A DNA stretch of 64,000 bases from Paenibacillus lutimineralis (lineage in GTDB: Bacteria > Bacillota > Bacilli > Paenibacillales > Paenibacillaceae), in the NCBI RefSeq assembly GCF_003991425.1, contig NZ_CP034346.1, positions 4,811,501 to 4,875,500 on the forward strand, written 5' to 3'. This document shows positions 11,401 through 19,238 of this stretch, piece after piece. Below the pieces are notes generated by a model. It saw nothing but the letters and a program-made list of their open reading frames with translations. It was not told the origin of the DNA and did no database searches. The stretch's first letter is position 1. Each line of letters opens with the position of its first letter. The translations under genes were made by a program, and so were the position numbers.

Positions 11401-11648
11401 ACAGCCGGAGTTGTCGAGGCCGTCGTGTATAAAACCTGCTTGCCATCCTCTACTCCCATTACACCATCATTGATCGATACGGAGGTGATCGGATACCCCA
11501 TATTCACAGGTGTTCCAAATTTCATTTTTGACAACTTGCTTCCCTGTTCTGAAGCTGCCTGTGCCCCAGATGGCAACAACAAGCTTAGCCCCAGCGCACA
11601 AATAAGTAGCAAAGCTAGCGAACGATTCCTCACATTGCGTCGGTTCAT
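8442..11648 (-). CDS. Secreted beta-propeller, CBM, cohesin and dockerin protein
   Basis: A 1068-residue exported protein. After a signal peptide (1-31) there is a long beta-propeller-like repeat region (about 35-690) with recurring blades such as APDGTVYIG, DPSGNVYIG and GPDGLLWGG. Next come a jelly-roll CBM (about 710-870, NADGTIPGWSI), a cohesin (about 873-1005, VGDTFNVTLQAQDV) and a C-terminal dockerin with two calcium-loop/helix repeats (DLNKDHKVDAQDA and DMNGDGILDITDL). Having both a cohesin and a dockerin, it could act as an adaptor scaffoldin. The propeller has no catalytic motif I recognise and may be a lectin or lyase-like head. Its start overlaps the stop of the 509-residue gene by four bases (translational coupling). 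Confidence 0.85.
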   Translation of the reverse strand: MNRRNVRNRSLALLLICALGLSLLLPSGAQAASEQGSKLSKMKFGTPVNMGYPITSVSINDGVMGVEDGKQVLYTTASTTPAVFNVIDVKNNERIRDFELAGVAQSWRHVIAPDGTVYIGAITSSGTGELWSYSPVTKTVQKLKVMGSEKSVWSMTTDPSGNVYIGTYDNGKLFQYNPKTKELRDYGTLLAGHNYIRSMAYHDGHIYAGMALPFEVVKVNVESGASEVISDEVPGILGIEHGKIEFAYDMAVVDKYLFVKASGEESGLVMVYYNLEKKKWEDKFIGVDPVSNRGVMSYNQIPVADGKAYVPAHGGILEVDLTTLETRNTGISFATSLRGAAWVDMKDPELTSDRTIVTIQANGKLSALDVKKGIRKDLPGVAAKGGPIPIHNMERGTDGRLYMSAYPGGNGGVFDPRTNQSFSFLIGQAEGIISVGNKVYYGIYPGGDIYEVDITGGKMSDPKLLFTIGSSQDRPYKMEYADGKLIIGTIPDYGRLGGALTIYDLATGDKQVYRDIIKDHSIIGLAYKDGKIYGSTTKSGGLNTNMPANDPEVFVWDIEKKAMTMHTPLTALKGLDTHRMISGLTFGPDGLLWGGVDGILFALNPDDLSIVKQKNIYSDVKDYGMWRPYYFRWGEDGLLYAGLANRMTVVDPDTLEYRSLTPSNFEMSFMTLAKDAEGHEQIYYTDKTKLMMIPITESTSVQSPVRNSCFEEPLNADGTIPGWSIADTTKKIEYSLSDEQSYCGEPGRSLKVIDKVQGNIGENSYLSDPIPVIRGGEYSAAAKLYIEQGLIEGTSTDDSGIILYFYDKSGKQVSSSTGTIIKGMPQKEWIDISVTGIAPEQAVYARIGLFSSAWNMMIGYYDHVTFEGQSPGSLQLKTDDEINVGDTFNVTLQAQDVTDLYAVQAALEFDPALFEVVDVQMASDFGSASNAYLGWNKDSAKGKINIIATLLGDRALGGIVDIAEITMKSKQFADPANLIVSKQSLFTDKNADITKLSYSMSDDMKLGIQFGYDAEDLNKDHKVDAQDAAIIAKQLGKPLNDSNRMMDMNGDGILDITDLAMIVLKSLE

Positions 11649-13174
11649 AAACTGTGCCCTCCTTCGTTCTCATCCAGCAGCTTCGTCAAGATCGTATTAG
11701 TCAGCATTTCGATATCCGCCTGGTCAATTTTACCGTCGTTATTCACGTCATATTTCCAGTTGTCATTGTTCACCATTTGCCCGGCCAGCTTGGCTACAGC
11801 CATCACATCGTAGAGATCGATCTTGCCATCGCCATTCACATCTAGCGAAGCTCTGCGGATATAAGTACTCGCACTCTCAGCTTCAGGGCTGATATAAATT
11901 TTGTTATTCTGAACGCCATCGGTATCTTGGACACCTGAATCTTCTTGAAGCGTAACATCCACTCTCTCCGTATTACCCAATACTTTAAACTTAACACTGA
12001 GTACCTGCTTATCCTCGCTAACGGAAGACCCTACAGGTCTGGATACCTCGAATTTAAGAACCCCTGGATCATCGTTGCTCCATTCCACCGTTGCTGGCCC
12101 ACCGGCATTAAAATCATTAGCAGCGGCAACACCCGCTACCTCCAGGACCGCCGGATCATAGGCCAAGCTTCCAAAGGCGGTCTGCACATCAATCCCACGG
12201 CTAAGCAATATCCTAGCTTCAAGAGTCTGATTCGCTAGGATCCCGGTTGGCATTTGCAAATGAAGAGTACCCGGCGCTTTCTGTTCCTGTGGCGAGGTCA
12301 AAGTGAAGTCGTCATAAAATGCACCGGACTCAGCCGTAAAATAGTTAGATATAGAGGCGGCTACCCTTGCATACACAGCATTCGCCGGAGCAGTACCTGT
12401 CACGGTTACTCGCGTCCATGCCCCAACTTGTCTTAAATGCACGATATTTTCGCCGTCTTTATCCTGATTTACCTGCTTGCCGGTGGCATCATAGAAACGC
12501 AGCACCAGGCTCGCTCCGGCCGCATTCCCTGCATTCGGGGCAATGTACATCATAGCCGAACCATTATACGTATACCCTGGTGTCACATCTCGCGGATCGC
12601 TTTGCAGATAGATGGGTAGTGTATTCGATTTGTCTACCAGCTTCAGACTGGAATTGCCATAATAGCGTACATCCTGCGTTATTTCATAGGATGTTCCGTC
12701 ATTAGGCGCAAAGAACATGCTCCAACCCGGAATCGTTCCGTCTGCATTTACTGGCTGCTCAAAACCATTATTCAGAAGAGGTTCAACGGAATACACCGTC
12801 TGAGTCACCGTCTCAATCTGATCGCCTATTCCGGCCAAAAGCTCTGCTTCTTGATCTTCCACAGCCTGTGCATCATCCTGTTCAGCCACAGCTTCATCGG
12901 GTTCAATACCTTCTGATTCAACAGATGGCCCCTCTTTAACTTCCCCAGCATTTCCACCCGTTTCACTATCAACACCACCAATAGGTTCTTCTGAGGTGCC
13001 TAGCTGTGATTCCCCCAGTTCGGAATTTTGTCCATCCGTGAACATGTCCTTATCTATTGCCGAAGCCTGAATCGTTGGAGCAGGTACAACCATCAGGGAC
13101 GGGAGTACCAGCAGTACAGCTAAAGCTGCGATGCTCCCCATTCTCCCCAGTTGTTTTAATTTGGAGTTTCTCAT
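11645..13174 (-). CDS. Secreted CBM, cohesin and dockerin protein (adaptor scaffoldin-like)
   Basis: A 509-residue exported protein: signal peptide (1-38), an acidic low-complexity linker (about 40-115), a jelly-roll CBM (about 130-295, NADGTIPGWSM), a cohesin (about 298-432, with SLAYDPAVLEV) and a dockerin (about 440-500, DVNGDGKIDLYDV and DVNNDGKIDQADI; both loops keep the calcium-binding Asp/Asn pattern). The CBM-cohesin-dockerin tail is clearly paralogous to that of the 1068-residue protein downstream. No catalytic domain is present, so the role is structural or carbohydrate binding. AGGAGGAG precedes the ATG at 13174. It starts 16 bases after the anchoring cohesin-SLH gene and overlaps the next gene by four bases, so the three form one operon. 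Confidence 0.87.
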   Translation of the reverse strand: MRNSKLKQLGRMGSIAALAVLLVLPSLMVVPAPTIQASAIDKDMFTDGQNSELGESQLGTSEEPIGGVDSETGGNAGEVKEGPSVESEGIEPDEAVAEQDDAQAVEDQEAELLAGIGDQIETVTQTVYSVEPLLNNGFEQPVNADGTIPGWSMFFAPNDGTSYEITQDVRYYGNSSLKLVDKSNTLPIYLQSDPRDVTPGYTYNGSAMMYIAPNAGNAAGASLVLRFYDATGKQVNQDKDGENIVHLRQVGAWTRVTVTGTAPANAVYARVAASISNYFTAESGAFYDDFTLTSPQEQKAPGTLHLQMPTGILANQTLEARILLSRGIDVQTAFGSLAYDPAVLEVAGVAAANDFNAGGPATVEWSNDDPGVLKFEVSRPVGSSVSEDKQVLSVKFKVLGNTERVDVTLQEDSGVQDTDGVQNNKIYISPEAESASTYIRRASLDVNGDGKIDLYDVMAVAKLAGQMVNNDNWKYDVNNDGKIDQADIEMLTNTILTKLLDENEGGHSL

Positions 13175-13190
13175 TCGCGCTTCTCCTCCT

Positions 13191-14837
13191 TTAGTTCAAT
13201 TGCTGAAGCATTTTCCAGATGAATACCGCCGTATCCGCGCGATTGGTCGGTTGCTTCGGCATAAAGCGGTTCTGACCGATACCTGATACAAGCTTCAGCC
13301 CTCTGGCCATTTTCACGGAATCCTTCGCCCAGCTGCTAATCGTCTCATCATCTGTGAATTTCTCAGCAGCAGCTATGCTGCTGTTCGGAAGCAGTTCCTG
13401 ACTGCGCAAGGCATTCATGACGATGACAACCATCTGCTCACGGGTTACCGGATCATTGGGTCTGAATGTGCCGTCACTAAATCCTTTAATAACACCGAGC
13501 TTATTCAAGACAGCTATATCATTGGAATACCACGCCTCTGCTCCTACGTCAGAATAAGCAGTCTTAGCTAGATTTGTGGAATCAAGCAAATCTAAATTAA
13601 GGGCTCTCACGATCATAAAAGAAAATTCAGCACGGGTCACTGATTTGCTAGGAGAGAATAATGTATCCGATGTACCGTTGACGATATGTCTAGCTGTTAA
13701 TACCTCAACCGCATATTTGGCTTCCGCATACATTGCTGTGGTATCCGCATACGGCCTGGAGTATTCCATGACGCGGTAAGTGCCCGCCTGCTTCGCAGCA
13801 ATTGTAAATTTCCCGGTATCGGCCTGATGCACAGCGCCTCTCACATAATCCCATGTTCCAGACGTCTCGTTATAACGGTAGACGCCCAGCTTGTTGACAT
13901 CCCGTCCAGACAGCGTATATTCCATCACCGCTTTTAGCTGTGCGTTGTCAATTTGCGGAGAATCTATATCCCATTTACGCAGTGAAGCTCTAATACTCTG
14001 AAGCAATGAATCATATTGAGATAAGTCGGTGGCGGAAATGACGTAGACGGTATCTACACCCGTTCCTTCTTTGTTTACAGGTACCACGGAGAGTCCTGCA
14101 ACCGTTGACTCAGCCGCCTGCAGCAAAGCCTCCTTCTCTGTGGATGATAGCTCTGATTTCAATCCGTTAAGCAACGCCTGCAGCTTCTCTCCAGCCTTCA
14201 TCGGATCCTTTTCATTCAATATGGCTTTTGCTCCATCGATGATGGTAGGTGCTGACGTTGCAGGCTTATCACTAGAACTCGTCTGCCCGCTGCTATAATC
14301 CGGCGCTTTACCATCCTGTTTGGCGATTTGGATGACGAGCGCTTCGCCAACTCCCGATGTAAGCCCTTTCAAATCTTTGTATCCTTGTTGATTCGTTTGC
14401 CGTTCACTGCCCACTGCTTTTATCCGCTGAATTTGGACTTCCACACCCTTATCCTTCAGCGCTTTAAAAGTGACATCTGCCAGATGGACTGAAGCTTGCG
14501 GGTTAGGCTGCAGCTGCTTCCTTGCTAAGGGTAAGTAAAGCTCCCCTTTTGTAGCGTCGTTCTGATATGCATCAAAGGAATCATAAGCCTCACCAGCTTT
14601 CACATCTTGCACTTGTAAAGCTTGCGCGTCATAAGCTAGCACAACTTCAACACCGAACAGATCCTCGAACTGCTCTCCGTTAATCTGCAGCTTGAACGTA
14701 TCTCCGACGCGAATATTGCTTACATTGCCGCTAATTGTTATCTTCGAGCTTTCTGCCGCCCGTACCCCCGTACTCCCATAAGTAAATACAGTTGAGCTTA
14801 TCAGGATCAAGCATAGGGCAAAAATCATTTTTTTCAT
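13191..14837 (-). CDS. Cohesin protein with three SLH domains (cell-surface anchoring scaffoldin-like)
   Basis: A 548-residue exported protein: signal peptide (1-27), a single cohesin domain (about 30-168, with VGDTFKLQI and VVLAYDAQALQV), a helical linker, a beta domain often found before SLH repeats, and three SLH domains (about 363-548, with SVTRAEFSFMIVR, PVTREQMVVIVM and PTNRADTAVFIW). SLH repeats bind pyruvylated secondary cell-wall polymers, so the cohesin would be displayed on the surface to receive a dockerin protein; the two downstream genes each encode one. The start at 14837 is chosen because it begins a normal signal peptide and has AGGGG eight bases upstream; the longer frame to 14978 would bury it. 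Confidence 0.87.
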   Translation of the reverse strand: MKKMIFALCLILISSTVFTYGSTGVRAAESSKITISGNVSNIRVGDTFKLQINGEQFEDLFGVEVVLAYDAQALQVQDVKAGEAYDSFDAYQNDATKGELYLPLARKQLQPNPQASVHLADVTFKALKDKGVEVQIQRIKAVGSERQTNQQGYKDLKGLTSGVGEALVIQIAKQDGKAPDYSSGQTSSSDKPATSAPTIIDGAKAILNEKDPMKAGEKLQALLNGLKSELSSTEKEALLQAAESTVAGLSVVPVNKEGTGVDTVYVISATDLSQYDSLLQSIRASLRKWDIDSPQIDNAQLKAVMEYTLSGRDVNKLGVYRYNETSGTWDYVRGAVHQADTGKFTIAAKQAGTYRVMEYSRPYADTTAMYAEAKYAVEVLTARHIVNGTSDTLFSPSKSVTRAEFSFMIVRALNLDLLDSTNLAKTAYSDVGAEAWYSNDIAVLNKLGVIKGFSDGTFRPNDPVTREQMVVIVMNALRSQELLPNSSIAAAEKFTDDETISSWAKDSVKMARGLKLVSGIGQNRFMPKQPTNRADTAVFIWKMLQQLN

Positions 14838-15013
14838 CCTTACTTCCCCTCTCTTCGGATCAAGCATGGAATCCCTAATCATGAATCTATCATTTACCGG
14901 ATTACCACCTCCCTTCGCAGCCTCGCAACAGCCTGCACATAGGAACCGGCAGCTATTGCGGGGCATTAAGGAGTACAAAATGATAACACTAGATTCGATC
15001 CATCACTTCACAG

Positions 15014-17260
15014 TTATTCATTTGTATTTTGCTTACGATATTCACTTGGAGAAATACCGTAATACTTCTTGAAGGTCGTTGTGAAAGTGGAAGAGTTCAA
15101 ATACCCTGTCTTCTCCCCGATTTCACCGATCGTCAAGGAGCTGTCCTTCAGCAGTTCTTTGGCATGGGACAGCCTTACTTTGTTAAGATATTCCACGTAG
15201 TTGACCCCAAATGTCTTCTTGAAATAGCTGGAAAAATACTTTGGCGAAGTCTCCACGATCTCTGCGATATGATCCAGATACAAATTCTCCATATAGTGCA
15301 GCTCGATATACTGCGAAATGAAGCTGGGATTAAGCCGGTTCGTATCCCGGGCCTTGCTGTGCTTCGCAATGTGTTTCGCCGCTTCTATCAGGGTGTTCTC
15401 TATATCCATATAATCATGTGCGAAATCGATTCTTTGTAGAAATTGCTGCTCCAGCTTATACATCTCATCATCTGCAGTTGCCGTCATATTGGAATGCCTA
15501 AGCATATACAGGAACATCGTCTTGGCAATATGCGCCATCTGATGATGATGAACATTCCGATTCGCATTCTCCCCGAGCGTCTCGGAAATGATCTCCTTCG
15601 CCTCCTGAAGCCTCCCGTTCGACATATAGTTCGAGAGCTTCTCGATTTTATCGAATGGGAAATAAAGACTCCATCCGAATTGAATCTTCTCGGTATCCTG
15701 TACATGGGACGACTCATTCACAGTTCTGTATAGCAGACCATCCATTGCGCTGCGATAAGCCTGCTTATAATTTTTCAATTCGGTCGCATACGTCTTGCTT
15801 ATACTCGCCCATACGGAATAGTTCTGCAGCTCCGCCTGTTCCAGACTTGCGCACAGCCGTTGCAATTGCTTCAACAAGGCGGCCCGATTAGCAGGCTGCT
15901 CCAGACCAATGAGCAATACAAAATGTAAATTTTTATCATAGAACACCTGAACTTCATCGCTCACTTGACACAAAGCTTCATTCAGCACCTCTGTGATGCT
16001 CTCCACCGCCATAGACGGCGGTTGATCCTTGGTCTTCGGATCGAGATGCACCATGGTCAGTACAAAATACTTATTGCATAACATGTCGCTATAACTGCTT
16101 TGCAGAAGCGAATTATGCTCGCTGGAGTAAGCGTGTTCATCGACCGTCTGAAGAAAGACGCTGCGCCTCGCTTCTGATTCCGCTTGCTTCAATTGTTCCT
16201 TCGTAGAGTCGATCTCCATTTGCATTTTGACAATACCACTAAGAATTTTACGGAAATCATTGCCCCGACTCGTACCGCCCAGCTGACGGATGATCTTCTT
16301 AACCGGCCGATTTAAATAAATGCTCAGAAGCGCAGATAACAGGACTGCGCTAATGATAGCCGACAGCATAATCATTTCATTGGCATCGACCACAGAATCG
16401 ATATTCTGGAACTGATACGGCACTTTATTGATATAGATGAAATCGTTGAAATCCGATTTATAGAAATTGTATTGATAATCTTCCTTCTTCAAGGAACCTT
16501 CCTGAGATGAATTGAAATAGACCTCGTCGAGCACCCCGGATAAATCGGAGCTTTCGTCCGTGCTCAGTACCACGCTGCGGTCCTGATCGAGCACGATAAG
16601 CGAAGCGCCTGGAATCATCACCTTCTGATTCACATACTTCAGCAAAGCTGCCTCATCAATGAGAAGGATAATGTTCTTGTTGGACATACGAATTTTGTTC
16701 CCGCCAACGGCAACCATCAGCTTCTTTCTCTGCCAGGATGAATTCGTTGCGACTTTGAAATATTGCCCTGGCAGCAGTTTGAAGCTGTTCTTTCCCCGGA
16801 TGTACGTACGCCAGTAGTTCTCATTATACAAGTCATGCTTATATTTCTTCTCGAATAACTGACTTAGGCTGCTCGTACCTACCGAGGTGATGGCCAGATC
16901 CATATCATCGTAGAACACAATCACATCCTCGATGAAGTCCACGGAAGATGCAAGTGAAGAAATGCTGTCCTGCATCGTATATACCTTGGCCATATCAATA
17001 CGCCCTTCCTCCTCCGATTCCAGGCTGCTATAAGGAAGGCCATGAATCGTATGGATGATGTTGTTGACCGAGCGGAAGCTGTTATCGAAGGACTGTATCA
17101 TCGTTCTTACCGCCAGCGTATTGTTCTGTGCAACCTTCTCGTAAATGCCTGAGATCGAATTCTTGAATACAAAATAATTGGATACATACATGATGCCGAT
17201 GACTAAGAGCAGCGAACAAAAGATTTGCACGATACCCAGATTAGTAAAAAAACGCTTCAA
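15014..17260 (-). CDS. Membrane-bound AraC/YesN-type transcriptional regulator
   Basis: A 748-residue protein with a membrane segment near 8-30, an extracellular sensor region (Cache-like, about 35-285), a second membrane segment near 290-312, a cytoplasmic linker and a C-terminal AraC HTH pair (about 648-745, LDHIAEIVETSPKYFSSYFKK and IGEIGEKTGYLNSSTFTTTF). Such proteins sense an extracellular ligand or the binding protein and activate adjacent sugar import genes. The start is TTG with GAAAGGATGA seven bases upstream. It lies between the ABC importer and the cohesin cluster on the same strand and probably controls both; its direct target sites were not identified. Confidence 0.88.
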   Translation of the reverse strand: MKRFFTNLGIVQIFCSLLLVIGIMYVSNYFVFKNSISGIYEKVAQNNTLAVRTMIQSFDNSFRSVNNIIHTIHGLPYSSLESEEEGRIDMAKVYTMQDSISSLASSVDFIEDVIVFYDDMDLAITSVGTSSLSQLFEKKYKHDLYNENYWRTYIRGKNSFKLLPGQYFKVATNSSWQRKKLMVAVGGNKIRMSNKNIILLIDEAALLKYVNQKVMIPGASLIVLDQDRSVVLSTDESSDLSGVLDEVYFNSSQEGSLKKEDYQYNFYKSDFNDFIYINKVPYQFQNIDSVVDANEMIMLSAIISAVLLSALLSIYLNRPVKKIIRQLGGTSRGNDFRKILSGIVKMQMEIDSTKEQLKQAESEARRSVFLQTVDEHAYSSEHNSLLQSSYSDMLCNKYFVLTMVHLDPKTKDQPPSMAVESITEVLNEALCQVSDEVQVFYDKNLHFVLLIGLEQPANRAALLKQLQRLCASLEQAELQNYSVWASISKTYATELKNYKQAYRSAMDGLLYRTVNESSHVQDTEKIQFGWSLYFPFDKIEKLSNYMSNGRLQEAKEIISETLGENANRNVHHHQMAHIAKTMFLYMLRHSNMTATADDEMYKLEQQFLQRIDFAHDYMDIENTLIEAAKHIAKHSKARDTNRLNPSFISQYIELHYMENLYLDHIAEIVETSPKYFSSYFKKTFGVNYVEYLNKVRLSHAKELLKDSSLTIGEIGEKTGYLNSSTFTTTFKKYYGISPSEYRKQNTNE

Positions 17261-17316
17261 GTCATAGTCATCCTTTCTCCTTGTTGTTTATCCAATTAAT
17301 TATACATGAAATCGAC

Positions 17317-18180
17317 TCATCCCTTCTCGGCGCCGATCATAACGCCCGAAGCAAAATATTTTTGAGCAAATGGATAGATCATTAAGACGGGAATCATCGA
17401 CAGGATGATCGTGGCATTCTTCTTCGCCTGAGGAGCGAGTGCCGCTGCTTCGACCAAGCTTGAGCGGTTCCCATCATCAAAGATAAGCATATCCCGAAGT
17501 ACGACCTGAAGCGGATACAAGGTTGAATCATTCAAATAAATCATCGGTAGGAAGTAGCTGTTCCAATGCCCCATGAAATAAAAGAGTGCGATCGATGCCA
17601 GCGCCGGTTTGGATAGCGGTATCACGATATTGAACAGAATCCGGTATTCAGAAGCACCGTCGATTAGTGCTGCTTCACGGACCTGATCAGACATGCCCTC
17701 ATAGAAGCTCTTCAGAATAATAAGCTCCATCGTCCAGATCGCATTCGGAATAACAAGCGCCCATACCGAATCAGTCAATCCCAGCCCTTGCACAACCAAG
17801 TAGTTCGGGATGATGCCTGGATTGAGGAACATCGTTAATACGATGCCAAGCATCCAATATTTACGCCAGATGAAATTAGGACGGGACAGCGGATATGCCG
17901 CGATCGCCGTAATCAGCAAATTAATAAAGGTACCAAAGCTCGTATAAAAAATAGTATTCAAGTAAGCTCTCGGTATCCGTTTGTCTTTTAAGACCTCCAG
18001 GTAGGCATCGAAGTTAATGCCTCTCGGAAATAGCGTGATTTTCCCTTGAACTACGGAAGCCGTATCACTTATCGATATCGAGAAAATATAAATGATCGGA
18101 TAGACTGTAATAATTCCAACGCAGATCAGGAGCAAGGCGTTGATGACTCCGAACAGATTGAACTTCGATTCTCCTACCAT
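17317..18180 (-). CDS. Carbohydrate ABC transporter permease (LplC/YtcP type)
   Basis: A 287-residue inner-membrane protein with six predicted membrane segments. The EAA loop (EAALIDGASEYRILFNIVIP, near 190) contacts the ATPase. It is the second permease of a CUT1-type oligosaccharide importer with the LplB-like permease next door and the binding protein upstream. No ATP-binding subunit is encoded in the locus; in this subfamily a shared MsmX-like ATPase usually serves several importers. GGAGG lies nine bases before the ATG. The start codon overlaps the end of the partner gene by seven bases. Confidence 0.9.
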   Translation of the reverse strand: MVGESKFNLFGVINALLLICVGIITVYPIIYIFSISISDTASVVQGKITLFPRGINFDAYLEVLKDKRIPRAYLNTIFYTSFGTFINLLITAIAAYPLSRPNFIWRKYWMLGIVLTMFLNPGIIPNYLVVQGLGLTDSVWALVIPNAIWTMELIILKSFYEGMSDQVREAALIDGASEYRILFNIVIPLSKPALASIALFYFMGHWNSYFLPMIYLNDSTLYPLQVVLRDMLIFDDGNRSSLVEAAALAPQAKKNATIILSMIPVLMIYPFAQKYFASGVMIGAEKG

Positions 18181-19151
18181 AGCCCCTTACCTCCAGCCTT
18201 TTTGCTTATGAAGTTGGCCGACAACAGCATGATCATAGCAATTAACGCTTCAAACATGCCGACAGCAGCGGCATAACTGTAATTGGATTCAACCAGACCT
18301 TTTCTGTATACATAAGTGGAGAATACATCCGCCACTTCGTACGTAGTCGGAGTGTACAGAAGCAATACCTTCTCGTATCCGATTTGAAGCATTTTACCAG
18401 TCTTCAGAATGAACATAATAAGAATCGTCGGCATAAGACTTGGCAATGTAATATTCCACAGACTCTTCCACCTGCTGCATCCATCCACCTTGGCTGCTTC
18501 ATACAGCGTTGGACTGATTCCAGCGACCGCAGCGAGATAGATAATGGCATCATAGCCCGCAGTAGCCCAGATATCCGATGCGACGTAAATGGTACGGAAC
18601 CACTCAGGCATAATCATAAAGTAAATTTTCTCAAATCCAAGCGCGACCATCAGCTTGTTAATCAAACCGGTGCTAGGCGATAAGAAGTCCATAACCATAC
18701 TACAAATAATGACGATCGATAAAAATGCTGGCAAATAGGTGAGTGTCTGAATCGATTTCTTTAACCACTTCACTCGCAGTTCATTAAGCGAAATGGCCAA
18801 AAGAATCGGAATCGGGAACCCGAATAATAAAGTAAGAAAGCCTAATGCAAGCGTATTTTTGAATAATAGCAAGAAATCACTGCTTGAGAAAAAATTGGCG
18901 AAATGCTTGAAACCGACCCATTTACTGCCGAAGATGCCTTCGAATACGTTATAATCCTTGAACGCAATCGTTAATCCGAACAACGGACCGTACCGGAAAA
19001 TAATATAAAACACAAGGCATGGCAGAAAGAGAACCAATAGCTGTCTGTCCCGTTTTATATGATTCCACGTCGAACTAAGCGATGTAGAGAACCGGGAGCC
19101 GCGCGGTGGCTTATTAAGTGTAAGGACCTTCTCCGTGTTAGGGTTTGGCAC
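18174..19151 (-). CDS. Carbohydrate ABC transporter permease (LplB type)
   Basis: A 325-residue permease with about six membrane segments and an EAA loop (YEAAKVDGCSRWKSLWNITL, near 215-235). The N-terminal signature RYGPLFGLTIAFKDYN is typical of LplB-like subunits. The GTG start has GGAGGAG seven bases upstream. It is the first permease gene after the binding protein and is translationally coupled to the second permease. Confidence 0.9.
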   Translation of the reverse strand: MPNPNTEKVLTLNKPPRGSRFSTSLSSTWNHIKRDRQLLVLFLPCLVFYIIFRYGPLFGLTIAFKDYNVFEGIFGSKWVGFKHFANFFSSSDFLLLFKNTLALGFLTLLFGFPIPILLAISLNELRVKWLKKSIQTLTYLPAFLSIVIICSMVMDFLSPSTGLINKLMVALGFEKIYFMIMPEWFRTIYVASDIWATAGYDAIIYLAAVAGISPTLYEAAKVDGCSRWKSLWNITLPSLMPTILIMFILKTGKMLQIGYEKVLLLYTPTTYEVADVFSTYVYRKGLVESNYSYAAAVGMFEALIAMIMLLSANFISKKAGGKGLW

Positions 19152-19238
19152 GTTTCTTCTCCTCCTGGATGTTGGCGAATGGCACTTGGAGCTGCTTAAC
19201 TCGCCGTGCCATTCACCATCCTATTATCTGTTTTCTAT

